A stretch of DNA of 64,000 nt from Sulfurospirillum sp. UCH001 (GCF_001548035.1 NZ_AP014723.1:1116001-1180000); one strand, 5' to 3'; counted from the first letter of the stretch, positions 1 to 8,317 are shown. Translations and numbers: made by a program. The notes: a model not told the origin generated them from the letters alone.

Positions 1-145
1 AAATCATTTATAGGATCATGTATGCAAACAATGACTCTTTAAATTCTAGCACAAATTTTTAAAGCTTGGCATACTTTGTACAAAATACTTTTTTGATAAA
101 GCTATAAAATAGGCTCTGATGCGATTTAAAAGTAACCATACCCAA

Positions 146-160
146 CGGAACACTTCTTGT
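146..160 (+). promoter_or_regulatory. sigma-54 (-24/-12) promoter candidate for the nifX operon
   Basis: CGGAAC followed by five bases and TTGT; the GG at 147-148 and GT at 159-160 are separated by ten bases, the sigma-54 geometry, with the usual -12 GC replaced by GT. It lies about 40 bases upstream of the nifX start. The same core is seen upstream of nifH (23023) and of the aldo/keto reductase operon (57724). I see no TGT-N10-ACA NifA site in bases 1-146, a stretch in which I see no gene. Confidence 0.6.
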
Positions 161-199
161 AAATGTATGAATAACGTTTAGCATAGGAGGATACAAAAG

Positions 200-556
200 A
201 TGGTCAAGGTAGCGTTTTTTACGAACGATCTTAAAAACATAGATGCCCATTTTGGCTCAGGTGAACAGTTTGCTGTCTACGACGTGAATGGAGCAGGGTA
301 CAACCTCCTTGACGTCGTTCAAACAGGTGAAGAGCGAACAGAAGGCAGGGTTGAGATGTTACAACATGAACACATTGACATTGTCTATTGTGTTGAGATT
401 GGACCAGCAGCCGCCGCAAAAGTGGTCAATAGCAAAATTTTTCCTATCAAATACAAAGAAGTCGTGAGCATAGAAGCAGAGCTGGATAAGCTTCAAAGTA
501 TGATCGCAACCAATCCTCCTCCTTTTATCAAAAAAATCATAGAAGCTAGAGGATAG
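200..556 (+). CDS. nifX: NifX, iron-molybdenum cofactor carrier-type protein
   Basis: A 118-residue single-domain protein of the NifX/NifB C-terminal (dinitrogenase FeMo-cofactor binding) family, which holds FeMo-co precursors on the way from NifB/NifEN to NifDK in the cytoplasm. The N-terminus (VKVAFFTNDLKNIDAHFG) is the typical first strand and loop of the fold, and the middle shows the family IDIVYC strand and IGPAAAAKV helix. A clear AGGAGG Shine-Dalgarno sequence lies just upstream of the ATG. It is the first gene of a rightward operon starting from a sigma-54-type promoter, and the next gene follows after 4 bases. nifE/nifN, its usual upstream neighbours, may lie left of the window. Confidence 0.9.
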   Translation: MVKVAFFTNDLKNIDAHFGSGEQFAVYDVNGAGYNLLDVVQTGEERTEGRVEMLQHEHIDIVYCVEIGPAAAAKVVNSKIFPIKYKEVVSIEAELDKLQSMIATNPPPFIKKIIEARG

Positions 557-560
557 GGCG

Positions 561-1001
561 ATGAGCGAACTTGAAACACTGTTCATTGAAACATTAACAT
601 CGCAAATTAGAGCACTCGATCAATTTGGTGTTTGGGCAAAAAAGAGCAATGAAGAGGTGCTCTGTGAGAAGTATGTTAAGAGTAAAGAGCAACTCAAAAA
701 CATCCCTATTATTGCCGACATTGATGAGATGCAAATCAAAGACATACGTTTGATTTTTCAATCTATCGCTTTAGCGTTTGAGCTTAAAACAGGAGTCATG
801 TGCTCTGTTGTGATGGAAATGAGTCATGAGGGATTTGGACGAGCGGTGGTGTTAGCAGAAAAAATTGCCATCACGAATAAATTTTTTAAAGACGCGCATC
901 GTTACAGTTTTAGAACATATGAAGATCTCATCAAAGAGGGTGGCAAGATGTTAAAAGATGCCATTGAAATTTATGAGATGCATCAACAAAAGGCAGGATA
1001 G
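561..1001 (+). CDS. NifX-associated nitrogen fixation protein (DUF269)
   Basis: A 146-residue protein of the NifX-associated family (DUF269), found almost only in nif clusters next to nifX and thought to act in FeMo-cofactor handling; the exact role is not known to me. Recognisable features are the N-terminal helix ending in DQFGVWAKKS, the conserved VVMEMSHEGFGRAVVLA segment around residues 75-95 and the FRTYEDLIKEGGKML helix near the C-terminus. It is placed 4 bases after nifX and 3 bases before the flavodoxin gene, so the three are surely cotranscribed. Length and order (nifX then DUF269) match the standard arrangement. Confidence 0.85.
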   Translation: MSELETLFIETLTSQIRALDQFGVWAKKSNEEVLCEKYVKSKEQLKNIPIIADIDEMQIKDIRLIFQSIALAFELKTGVMCSVVMEMSHEGFGRAVVLAEKIAITNKFFKDAHRYSFRTYEDLIKEGGKMLKDAIEIYEMHQQKAG

Positions 1002-1004
1002 AAC

Positions 1005-1523
1005 ATGTCAAAAGTAGGGATTTTTTACGCAAGTGCGGGTGGTAATACAACCTTGGTGGCAGAAGCTCTCAAAGAAGCGTATGAGCTAGAAGATGAAGAT
1101 TGTGTCTTGATGGAAGATGATTTTGACAGTATTGAGCAGTTTGAAAACTACGATGTGCTTTTCTTTGGAAGTTCAACCTGGGGACAGGGCGATGTTCATT
1201 TTAGTTGGGTTGACGCACTTTTGGAGATCAACTCGGAAAAGATGAGTTTTGAAGGCAAGACCATGGCATTTTTTGGGGCGGGTGATAGCAAAACACATGG
1301 AGAGCATTTTTGCAGCGCACTAGGGAAATTTTACCAACAATTCTCAAAAGCAGGTGCGAAGGTCGTTGGTTTTGTGGATAAAGAGGACTACACCTATGAG
1401 GCATCTTTGGCAGAAGTCAATGATAAGCTCTGTGGTTTAGCGATTGATAACATCAATGAAAAAGAAAAAACAAGCGAGCGCATTGAAAACTGGATAGAGC
1501 AGTTACAAAGCGAGCTTGCCTAA
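1005..1523 (+). CDS. nifF: Flavodoxin, probable nitrogenase electron donor (NifF type)
   Basis: A 172-residue long-chain flavodoxin. The FMN phosphate loop is at residues 9-16 (ASAGGNTT in place of the common TGNT form), the 60s loop reads GSSTWGQGD, and the 90s loop contains FFGAGDSKTHGEHFC. Flavodoxins in nif operons pass low-potential electrons to the Fe protein NifH. Its position between the nifX/DUF269 pair and nifW supports this role; the phosphate-loop variant is the only odd point. A general metabolic flavodoxin is the alternative. Confidence 0.82.
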   Translation: MSKVGIFYASAGGNTTLVAEALKEAYELEDEDCVLMEDDFDSIEQFENYDVLFFGSSTWGQGDVHFSWVDALLEINSEKMSFEGKTMAFFGAGDSKTHGEHFCSALGKFYQQFSKAGAKVVGFVDKEDYTYEASLAEVNDKLCGLAIDNINEKEKTSERIENWIEQLQSELA

Positions 1524-1542
1524 ATCAACGAAAGGATAATGC

Positions 1543-1875
1543 ATGAAAACGCTGAATGATTTTTATCAACAAAAAGATGCGGAAGATTATTTTCATTTTT
1601 TTGGCATCGACTATGATGAGCATATTGTCTCAGTGAAGCGTTTTCATATGATGAAAGAGTATGGCGCACTCGTTAAAAAGGGTTTTGAAAATTATAACGG
1701 TGATGAAAAGTACTTGATGGATTTTTTAAAATTTGCGCTTATTCGTGTCTATATGGATTATAAAAATGGACATTCTCCTAGTGCTGCTGAGGTTTGGGGA
1801 CTGATCCAAGATGGTAAAGCAAAAGGGTGTTTAGCGTGTGCTATGTCATCACAAGGAGGAAACTGTGCTTGCTAG
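1543..1875 (+). CDS. nifW: NifW, nitrogenase-stabilising/protective protein with Cys-rich tail
   Basis: A 110-residue protein. Residues 13-45 carry the NifW signature (DAEDYFHFFGIDYDEHIV then VKRFHMMKEY). NifW associates with the MoFe protein, and its loss makes nitrogenase more oxygen-sensitive in other diazotrophs. The C-terminus ends in a four-cysteine cluster (CLAC, then CAC as the last three residues), which I do not associate with classical NifW and which could bind a metal. The 3' end contains the Shine-Dalgarno sequence of nifZ, and the two genes overlap by 11 bases. Confidence 0.8.
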   Translation: MKTLNDFYQQKDAEDYFHFFGIDYDEHIVSVKRFHMMKEYGALVKKGFENYNGDEKYLMDFLKFALIRVYMDYKNGHSPSAAEVWGLIQDGKAKGCLACAMSSQGGNCAC

Positions 1876-2230
1876 TGAAGAAGTGGTGTTACATAACACC
1901 GTAATGGCAAAACTCTCAGGTAAAGACGAAGCAAAAGCGAAATTTTTCCTTGGTCAAAAAGTGAAATTGTTGGAAGATGTCAAAAATGATGGAACATACC
2001 CTTATTTAGCCATCGGTGAAGTGATGATTAAAAAAGGCTCCATTGGGTACATCAGAACCATTGGTGAGTTTTTGCAGGTCATTCGAGTGTATGAAGTCCA
2101 TTTTTTAGATGCTGAAGCGGTTATTGAAGTGATAGGGTGCAGAGAACACGAGCTTGAAGCGCTTGAACCGTACCGTGACCTTGAAGCGGAAGAGCGCGAG
2201 TGGATGATGAACCACTATAAAAATAAATAG
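1865..2230 (+). CDS. nifZ: NifZ family protein
   Basis: NifZ acts in maturation of the MoFe protein P-clusters in other diazotrophs. The signature is clear: FFLGQKVKLLEDVKNDGTYP, then KGSIGYIRTIGEFLQ, then YEVHFL and GCREHELE. The frame is open from an ATG at 1838 inside nifW, but the GTG at 1865 is chosen because a strong AAGGAGGA (1853-1860) sits five bases before it and the extra nine residues look non-conserved. This gives 121 residues. Translational coupling with nifW is expected from the overlap. Confidence 0.85.
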   Translation: MLASEEVVLHNTVMAKLSGKDEAKAKFFLGQKVKLLEDVKNDGTYPYLAIGEVMIKKGSIGYIRTIGEFLQVIRVYEVHFLDAEAVIEVIGCREHELEALEPYRDLEAEEREWMMNHYKNK

Positions 2231-2259
2231 TAAATAAAAAATCTTGAAGGAGGAAAGTT

Positions 2260-2595
2260 ATGGCAAAAGTGATCTTTATGCATTTTGATAAAGAAAAAGA
2301 TGGTATCTACGATGCCAAAATAGGCGAGCCCGTTGTACGTCTAGCAAAAGAGAAGGGGATACCTATCGCTTTTGATAAAGACTATTCAAAATGCTTAGTC
2401 AGCGTTGAGCATATCAGTGATGAAGAGCCAACAAGTTACATGGAAGATGAAGAACTTGATGAACTTGTAAAACTTGGTGCGATTAGCCAAGAAGATGCAG
2501 ATATCTGCCAACAATTTACCGTTAGCCCAAAAGTTCGCATCGCTTCAATGATGATGATTAAGGGTGATGTTTTGATTAAACCATTTAACAAGTAA
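2260..2595 (+). CDS. Ferredoxin-fold protein lacking the [2Fe-2S] cysteines
   Basis: A 111-residue protein of unknown function. Its layout follows a [2Fe-2S] ferredoxin: first strands, a VVRLAKEKGIPIAF helix/loop, then KCLVSVEHI where the CxxC and following strand would be, an acidic DEELDELVKLGAISQED helix, and a final RIASMMMIKGDVLIKPF that resembles the RLACQ-I-GDLVV end of true ferredoxins. Only two cysteines remain (about residues 45 and 84), so a normal cluster is unlikely. It has its own GGAGG site and precedes a genuine ferredoxin by 10 bases. The fold assignment is an inference from the pattern. Confidence 0.6.
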   Translation: MAKVIFMHFDKEKDGIYDAKIGEPVVRLAKEKGIPIAFDKDYSKCLVSVEHISDEEPTSYMEDEELDELVKLGAISQEDADICQQFTVSPKVRIASMMMIKGDVLIKPFNK

Positions 2596-2605
2596 AGGAT
2601 ACACA

Positions 2606-2902
2606 ATGACAACAAGAGTAGAAATCGTCAATGATTTTTTAGCAATCAATGTAAAGCCAGGTGCAACCATTCAAGACGTTGTAGAAGCAAGCGGTAGTGC
2701 ACTGCCTTTTGGATGCCGTGATGGACAATGCGGAACCTGTGTGGTTGAAATCGTTCAAGGTATGGAATTTTTATCTCCTAAAAATGAAAAAGAGTTCAAA
2801 GTGCTTAAAGAAGTCTGTGCAGGTACATGTTCAGAAAATGCACGCCTTGCATGTCAAATGAAAATTGAAAAGCCAAATGGCGTTGTACGAATTAAATACT
2901 AG
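2606..2902 (+). CDS. [2Fe-2S] plant-type ferredoxin
   Basis: A 98-residue ferredoxin with the full ligand set: CRDGQCGTC around residues 37-45 (CX4CX2C) and a fourth cysteine in RLACQ near residue 86. Two more cysteines (VCAGTC) lie between. A one-electron carrier in the cytoplasm; in this operon it probably serves nitrogenase or its cofactor assembly. The preceding gene looks like a degenerate copy of the same fold. The operon appears to end here, followed by a stem-loop and then rpoN with its own start region. Confidence 0.88.
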   Translation: MTTRVEIVNDFLAINVKPGATIQDVVEASGSALPFGCRDGQCGTCVVEIVQGMEFLSPKNEKEFKVLKEVCAGTCSENARLACQMKIEKPNGVVRIKY

Positions 2903-2921
2903 AATAGATCATAAACCTTTT

Positions 2922-2959
2922 TCAACGCCACGTCAAATCTCTCTTCATAGTGGCGTTGA
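2922..2959 (+). terminator. Stem-loop after the nifX-ferredoxin operon
   Basis: A perfect 10-base inverted repeat, TCAACGCCAC (2922-2931) and GTGGCGTTGA (2950-2959), with an 18-base loop. There is no U-run behind it, so it may be a weak terminator or an mRNA 3'-end stabiliser rather than a classical intrinsic terminator. Confidence 0.45.
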
Positions 2960-3051
2960 GACTCTCACACTTTAAAAAATCTTTTTTATTTGTATAAATT
3001 TTAATCAAAAATAGTTCTAAAAAACGTACAACATTTAGGCATAATTTACGC

Positions 3052-4278
3052 ATGAGAAGTATTAACCTAGAATTCAAGCAAAAGCAGAGTTTAAATCTCT
3101 CTTTGAAGCTTTGGCTCCCATTGTTACAGCTTCCACTTGGGGAGTTAAGTACGCATCTAGAAACCTTGTCGTACGAAAACCCTTTCTTAGAAGTGAAGCG
3201 ACCTTTTGAGCAAAACCTAGGCTCTAGCCATGGGATAGTCGAAGAGTTGATTCTTGGTAGTGAATCGTTGCATGAAAAAATTATTGAGCAAATTGTACCT
3301 CCACTTTTTCCTACGCCTATCTCTCAAAAAGTTGCACATGAAATACTGTGTGACATCAATGAGGAGGGATATTTTGATGGAAACATCGAAGATATCGCGC
3401 AAATGTGTGGAGTCTATACAGAGTATGTGGAGCGCATACGTCAACGTTTTTCCAAGTTAGAGCCTTATGGTATCGGGGCTCTTGATAGTAAAGAGTCGTT
3501 TGTATTTCAACTCGATGCCTTAAGCGATGATATTGATGATGAGCTTTATAACTTGGTGCTTAAAATGATCGACCAAATGGCAAAAGTGGATAAATTTTTT
3601 AAACATGGACGTTTTGAAGAAGCAAAAGCAATCATCAAAAAATTTGCCAATCCGCCTGCTGTAGAGTATCAAGCGGCGTCAAAACAGATCATTCCTGATT
3701 TTTATGTGGAAGTAGGCGATGACATCACACTTCGCATCAATAACGACTATTATCCAGATATCTTAATCAATGATCCATTTTCGAGTAAAAGCGAGCATAT
3801 CAAAGAAAAGCTCAAAGAAGCACGAGATATTGTCAATCTTTTGGAACTTCGAAAAACCACACTCTATAAGATAGTCCTCTTAGTTGTGGAGCGCCAACTC
3901 TCCTTTTTTGTGGGAGGTGAGCTTAAACCTCTTAATATGGCAAACTTAGCAGATGAACTCTCTTTTGCTGAGTCTACCATTTCACGTGCCATTTCAAACA
4001 AATACATTGAGTCCAAGCAGGGCATTTTCCCTCTCAAATCCTTTTTTACTAATGCCGTGGCAACCAAAGAGCTTTCCTCTTCTGAGATTAAGAATTTTAT
4101 CAACCAACAAATCGAATACGAAGATAAAAGCGAACCACTAACAGATGATGATCTTTTAGAGCGTATAGAAAAGCGTTTTAACATCAAGATGGTTAGGCGT
4201 ACCATCACCAAATACCGTAAATTGATGAATGTAGCGTCATCTAAAGAGCGAAAAAAAATCTATAAGGTACAAGCATGA
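3052..4278 (+). CDS. rpoN: RNA polymerase sigma-54 factor
   Basis: A 408-residue sigma-54 factor that directs RNA polymerase to -24/-12 promoters and needs an AAA+ activator. Region I at the N-terminus is Leu/Gln-rich (QKQSLNLSLKLWLPLLQLPL), the core-binding region follows, the helix-turn-helix is near residues 299-330 (LADELSFAESTISRAI), and the RpoN box at about 381-402 contains VRRTITKYRKLM. Its stop overlaps the nifQ-like start by four bases. No good Shine-Dalgarno is visible; a CATAAT hexamer seven bases upstream suggests a leaderless or short-leader mRNA. Whether it is the only rpoN of the genome or a nif-dedicated copy cannot be told here. Confidence 0.93.
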   Translation: MRSINLEFKQKQSLNLSLKLWLPLLQLPLGELSTHLETLSYENPFLEVKRPFEQNLGSSHGIVEELILGSESLHEKIIEQIVPPLFPTPISQKVAHEILCDINEEGYFDGNIEDIAQMCGVYTEYVERIRQRFSKLEPYGIGALDSKESFVFQLDALSDDIDDELYNLVLKMIDQMAKVDKFFKHGRFEEAKAIIKKFANPPAVEYQAASKQIIPDFYVEVGDDITLRINNDYYPDILINDPFSSKSEHIKEKLKEARDIVNLLELRKTTLYKIVLLVVERQLSFFVGGELKPLNMANLADELSFAESTISRAISNKYIESKQGIFPLKSFFTNAVATKELSSSEIKNFINQQIEYEDKSEPLTDDDLLERIEKRFNIKMVRRTITKYRKLMNVASSKERKKIYKVQA

Positions 4279-4634
4279 CAACAACCCTAGAAGTTTTACC
4301 AAGGCAATACTCTAAACTTGAGTTGATTAAATTGGAACGTGAAGTGATGATTTTTTTACAAAGTTATGCCAAAAATCGTTACTCAAAGTATGTTATAGCG
4401 CCTCATATTGCGGCTATGTCCTTGCAGATGAACCATCTTTACGAAGCGATGGGATTTAAAAACCGTGTACAAATGGGAAAATATATGAAATGTCATTTTC
4501 CTGAACTTGCAACTAAAAAACCTGTGGATAAACTATGGAAAAAGTTTATTTATGACTCTATTAGCCGTGTAGCACCTTTTTGTTTTAGCTGTAAAGATAA
4601 TTCTAACTGTTTCGCGTGCGAGCTAGCAGGCTAA
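4275..4634 (+). CDS. nifQ: NifQ-like protein (molybdenum donation to FeMo-co)
   Basis: A 119-residue protein, shorter than the usual NifQ (about 160-200). The C-terminal half has the family layout: a helix with MGKYMKCHFPELA, the LWKKFIYDSI helix, and a terminal cysteine cluster CFSC-X5-CFAC. Classical NifQ has C-X4-C-X2-C-X5-C, so the spacing here (CX2CX5CX2C) is shifted. NifQ carries a Mo-Fe-S cluster and supplies Mo to NifEN. The ATG overlaps the rpoN stop (ATGA), which couples the two genes. Assignment is good from cysteine cluster plus context, though the N-terminal third is divergent. Confidence 0.75.
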   Translation: MTTTLEVLPRQYSKLELIKLEREVMIFLQSYAKNRYSKYVIAPHIAAMSLQMNHLYEAMGFKNRVQMGKYMKCHFPELATKKPVDKLWKKFIYDSISRVAPFCFSCKDNSNCFACELAG

Positions 4635-4638
4635 ACTT

Positions 4639-6906
4639 TTACCCGTGCTTTTTCTCTTGTTGCTCAAGGAACTCTTTAAGCGCATCATAGCTTAAAGGTT
4701 TAGAGTAAAGGTACCCTTGGAAACGGTCACATCCATACTCTTTTAAAAGGTCTTCTTGTTCTTTTCTCTCTACACCTTCTGCCAAAATATACATCTCTAA
4801 ATTTTTACCAATAGCGATAATATTTTGGATCATCTTTTCAGCGGTAACATCATTTAAAATTGCATCCACAAAGCTCTTGTCTATTTTAAGCTCATCAATA
4901 GGTAGTTTACGCAAAATACTTAGTGAAGAGTACCCTGTACCAAAGTCATCCATAGAGATATGAAGCCCCATCTCATGTACTTTTTGCAGGAGTGGTAAAA
5001 TATAGTCTATATCTTCGATAAACAAACTCTCCGTAATTTCCAAACACAAAGAGATATGGCTAAAATTTTCTTGTTCGATTTTTTGAGTAAGACTATCTAA
5101 GAAATGAGTTTCCATAAACTGTTTTATGGAAATATTGATGGAGGTTTGGAGTGAGAGTCCAAGCTCAGTTTGCAAAGATTTCATCTCTTTAAGGGTAGTG
5201 CTTAGGATGAATTTTCCAAGTCGAGGCATTACACCCGCAGCTTCAGCGATAGGAATGAACTGATCTGGTGGAACTAATCCCATCTCTGCACTGTTCCATC
5301 TTACCAATGCTTCAACACCGTAAATCGTTCCTTCATGGTCAACTTGTGGTTGATACACCATATAAAATTCATGTTTATCAAGTGCTTTATGGAGTGCTTG
5401 TTCTACATTGACACGGTTAAGATAGCCTGATTGCATGGATGGTGCAAAAAGACGAACGCTATTTTTGTATTTTTTAGCTTCATACATCGCAATATCAGCA
5501 GCACGTAAAAGCATATCTAATGACGTACCATGTTCCGGATACTTCGCAATACCAATACTCGCACCAACAACAAAACTAAACTGTTTGATATGATACGGTT
5601 TTGAGATTTCATTAAGTATGGATTGTGAATGAGTAAGAATATCCTCTTCGTCGGTACGATAGGTCAATATAACAAACTCATCACCACCTTGACGAATCAC
5701 CACACTCTCTTTTCTCACCATTGCAGAGATACGTTTGGCAAACTCCACCAAAAGGATGTCTCCAAATTGGTGACCAAAGCTATCATTGATGTTTTTAAAA
5801 TGATCCATATCGAGGTAATAGAGGCTAAAAGGTGGTGCTTTGTCATAAATCCATTTTTGAATAGACTGTTGTAGATAACTTCGATTAGGCAGTTTTGTAA
5901 GTTCATCATGTGTTGCTTGAAAAATGAGATCTTTACTGCGTTTTTCTTCAGCATGAGAGATGATTTTAAAGAGTAAAAACAAAATCACATGCACGATGAC
6001 AAAAATAAGCACATAGCTTATGAAGCTTTCAATAAAATCATCCACAATTTGATTATGATCGATTTCTGAGAGTATCCAAAGCTCATAACGTGGTTCATAT
6101 TTGAGTGCCATTTGGACAGATTTATCATCTATTGAGGTTGTTTCTATCGTGTAGATTTCAGGTTGTTGTTTTATCTCATCAATGGAAACGTGGTACTTGC
6201 GCATCACGGTATCTAAAGTGGACATAAGAAAATTGTCTGCAAGTGGTTTCTCATAGAGATTTTTGGGTGTTTCATGATTGGATGATTGGTACTGAACGAA
6301 TTGGTCGCGGTTTCGGATGAGGGTAACTTTGTTGTACTCTCCAAGCGAAAGATTTTCTGTGAAAATTTTAAAAGCACCTTCTATGGCGAGGCCTGCGGTC
6401 ATGACGCCAACACGTTTACCTTCATGATCAAAAATACTTTTACGAATTGGTATGCCCCAATGTCCGCTCGTGGCGATAAAATAGGTACGCCCTAACACCA
6501 TTTTTTCTTGGGTCATAGTATAATCAAAAGAGTCTTTTGTTGCCTCATGTTGTCTTAGATTTGGCAGTTTTGCTTTATTGAAGTTTGAGCTGACATGCTG
6601 ATAATTTCCATCCAAATCGACAAATCCAAATGCCACAATAGAAGGGTTAAGGATAAGCAGATCATCCATGACGCGAGGGTCTTTGTCTTTTAAAATCTGA
6701 TTGCCTAAGATATTAAGAGTCGTCTCTTGAGAGAGAAAAAGAGAGTGTGTCGCGTTTGAAACAAGTTTGACGAGATTGGCTTGGTCCGTGGTGTATTTTT
6801 CGTGTACACTTTCCCATTTTGTAAATGACACAATGCCTAAAAAAATAAAAGCACCGATCAGAAGAATGTAAAAAATCGTCCAAATATTTTTTTGAAGGAT
6901 AGCCAA
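4639..6906 (-). CDS. Membrane dCache-GGDEF-EAL c-di-GMP protein
   Basis: A 755-residue inner-membrane signalling protein. One transmembrane helix lies near residues 7-29, an extracytoplasmic sensor of dCache type spans about 40-285, and a second helix is near 290-312. The GGDEF domain has an intact RQGGDEF motif near 407, suggesting diguanylate cyclase activity; the EAL domain keeps EALVRW near 531, EITES, DDFGTGYSS and KIDKSF, suggesting an active phosphodiesterase. The net direction of c-di-GMP change cannot be predicted. It stands alone, convergent with the nifQ-like gene, only 4 bases apart. Confidence 0.92.
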   Translation of the reverse strand: MAILQKNIWTIFYILLIGAFIFLGIVSFTKWESVHEKYTTDQANLVKLVSNATHSLFLSQETTLNILGNQILKDKDPRVMDDLLILNPSIVAFGFVDLDGNYQHVSSNFNKAKLPNLRQHEATKDSFDYTMTQEKMVLGRTYFIATSGHWGIPIRKSIFDHEGKRVGVMTAGLAIEGAFKIFTENLSLGEYNKVTLIRNRDQFVQYQSSNHETPKNLYEKPLADNFLMSTLDTVMRKYHVSIDEIKQQPEIYTIETTSIDDKSVQMALKYEPRYELWILSEIDHNQIVDDFIESFISYVLIFVIVHVILFLLFKIISHAEEKRSKDLIFQATHDELTKLPNRSYLQQSIQKWIYDKAPPFSLYYLDMDHFKNINDSFGHQFGDILLVEFAKRISAMVRKESVVIRQGGDEFVILTYRTDEEDILTHSQSILNEISKPYHIKQFSFVVGASIGIAKYPEHGTSLDMLLRAADIAMYEAKKYKNSVRLFAPSMQSGYLNRVNVEQALHKALDKHEFYMVYQPQVDHEGTIYGVEALVRWNSAEMGLVPPDQFIPIAEAAGVMPRLGKFILSTTLKEMKSLQTELGLSLQTSINISIKQFMETHFLDSLTQKIEQENFSHISLCLEITESLFIEDIDYILPLLQKVHEMGLHISMDDFGTGYSSLSILRKLPIDELKIDKSFVDAILNDVTAEKMIQNIIAIGKNLEMYILAEGVERKEQEDLLKEYGCDRFQGYLYSKPLSYDALKEFLEQQEKKHG

Positions 6907-6950
6907 GCAAACCCCCTTTTATTCTTCAATAATCATAGCATATTTTAGTG

Positions 6951-8186
6951 TTACGGTACTCTTAAGACCACACTATTGCACAGATCATCGCTCTCAAACT
7001 GTGTCATATCTCCCGCTTTTAGATGTGGTACAGGGAAAAGTCGTACTGTGAGCGGTTTGTTGAGTCTAAACGCCAGCGTTCCTGTATCGCAACAAATGTC
7101 AGCGATTTTTTGTGCAGATGTATTTCCCTCAATAGGTACAGTGTCCAGTCCTATACCGCATACGGCAGAGTACTGAAGAAGGGCTCTTATATCGAACTCA
7201 TCCCTCGTGGTAGCATCTGCTAAACCTTCATCTTCGACAACCGCTAGCATGAGTCCTGAAAAACCTACAAGATCACATCCTTTTTGTGCTTTAAACACTT
7301 TGGTGAGAAGTGCGGAAGCTTCAAGCGTACCTGATGCCCCAAAATAGGGCACTCCAAGAAGTTTATAAACATCAACCATTGAGGAGCAATTTTTTGAAGG
7401 TGCTGCGGAGGTATCTATACCAGCAAATTTCGTTTTATAAGGGTGTTCATACGCATTGACAATACTTACAATATCCGTGATGTGGTACTGTAAGGCATCT
7501 TTCATAATGCCATACGATTTATGCATCTTAACGTTATGGTCAGTTTCTGGCTTCAAACTCTTTAGTGCTTCAACCAACAAGTCTGGACTTTCAAGCCCTA
7601 GGGCAAAACAGTTCTCATCATGACTGTTGTGGTAGGATGCTGGAAAATAGGGGATGTGCGATTTGCAGTTGTAATTGATTGTAAAATTGAAATTACCTTC
7701 GCCTCTTGGCGTAATGCGACCGAGCTCAACGACTGATTTAGCACAACAAAGGGTCAGTTCACGATCTACCATTCCCAATTCATCAACATCAATGTTCACA
7801 CAAGCGTTACAGATATCTCCATAGGCTTTAATCATCTCAGGTAACAGAGCGATTTCATCAGGAGTTTTAGCCTCTCCGATAGCAAAACGAATACGAATGT
7901 TTGGCATTGAAGGGCTTTTTAGCACATCTTGAAGGTAGTGCATATCTTTGAGAACAGCATGAAATGAAGATGTGTCAAGGTACTCACCAAATGCATTGGT
8001 AACAAGACGAACGGACTGGACATGATAACCATGTGCATGAAACTCATTAGCAAGGTCACCGCCAAATGTTGCTGCTTTGATGATAGCGTCTTCCCATTCA
8101 CTTATCTCTTTTGAGAGTGTTAAAAACGAGGTGATTGTACGAATTTTACATAAATCTTTATTTTTGAGTATCTCTTTGAGCATCAC
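6951..8186 (-). CDS. DUF711 (UPF0210) family protein
   Basis: A 411-residue cytoplasmic protein of the DUF711/UPF0210 family, whose biochemical role is not established. Visible family features are IRTITSFL near residue 16, the FPASYHNSHDENCFALGLE segment around 187-205, GIDTSAAPSKN and a Gly-rich ALLQYSAVCGIGLDTVPIEGN region near the C-terminus. It forms a single-gene unit oriented away from the beta-lactamase gene. Nothing in the context points to a substrate. Confidence 0.8.
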   Translation of the reverse strand: MMLKEILKNKDLCKIRTITSFLTLSKEISEWEDAIIKAATFGGDLANEFHAHGYHVQSVRLVTNAFGEYLDTSSFHAVLKDMHYLQDVLKSPSMPNIRIRFAIGEAKTPDEIALLPEMIKAYGDICNACVNIDVDELGMVDRELTLCCAKSVVELGRITPRGEGNFNFTINYNCKSHIPYFPASYHNSHDENCFALGLESPDLLVEALKSLKPETDHNVKMHKSYGIMKDALQYHITDIVSIVNAYEHPYKTKFAGIDTSAAPSKNCSSMVDVYKLLGVPYFGASGTLEASALLTKVFKAQKGCDLVGFSGLMLAVVEDEGLADATTRDEFDIRALLQYSAVCGIGLDTVPIEGNTSAQKIADICCDTGTLAFRLNKPLTVRLFPVPHLKAGDMTQFESDDLCNSVVLRVP

Positions 8187-8317
8187 ATTCCCTTGATGAC
8201 TTTATACTAAATAATAGCCAAATCGTTTATACATGTAAAGGCGCACTTTAGATTAAACACAGAATTTCAAGGGGGTAAAAGAGTATAATTGCACACTAGC
8301 TCATAAGAAGGAAATGT

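Noticed and set aside
66-82. Second TGGCAT-like -24 element upstream of nifX
   Set aside because: The base pair ten bases downstream is AC, not GC or GT; the motif at 146 is a better match and closer to the gene.
3038-3051. GG-N10-GC sigma-54 motif immediately before rpoN
   Set aside because: The -12 GC abuts the ATG, so transcription would start inside the gene; a CATAAT-type -10 fits better.
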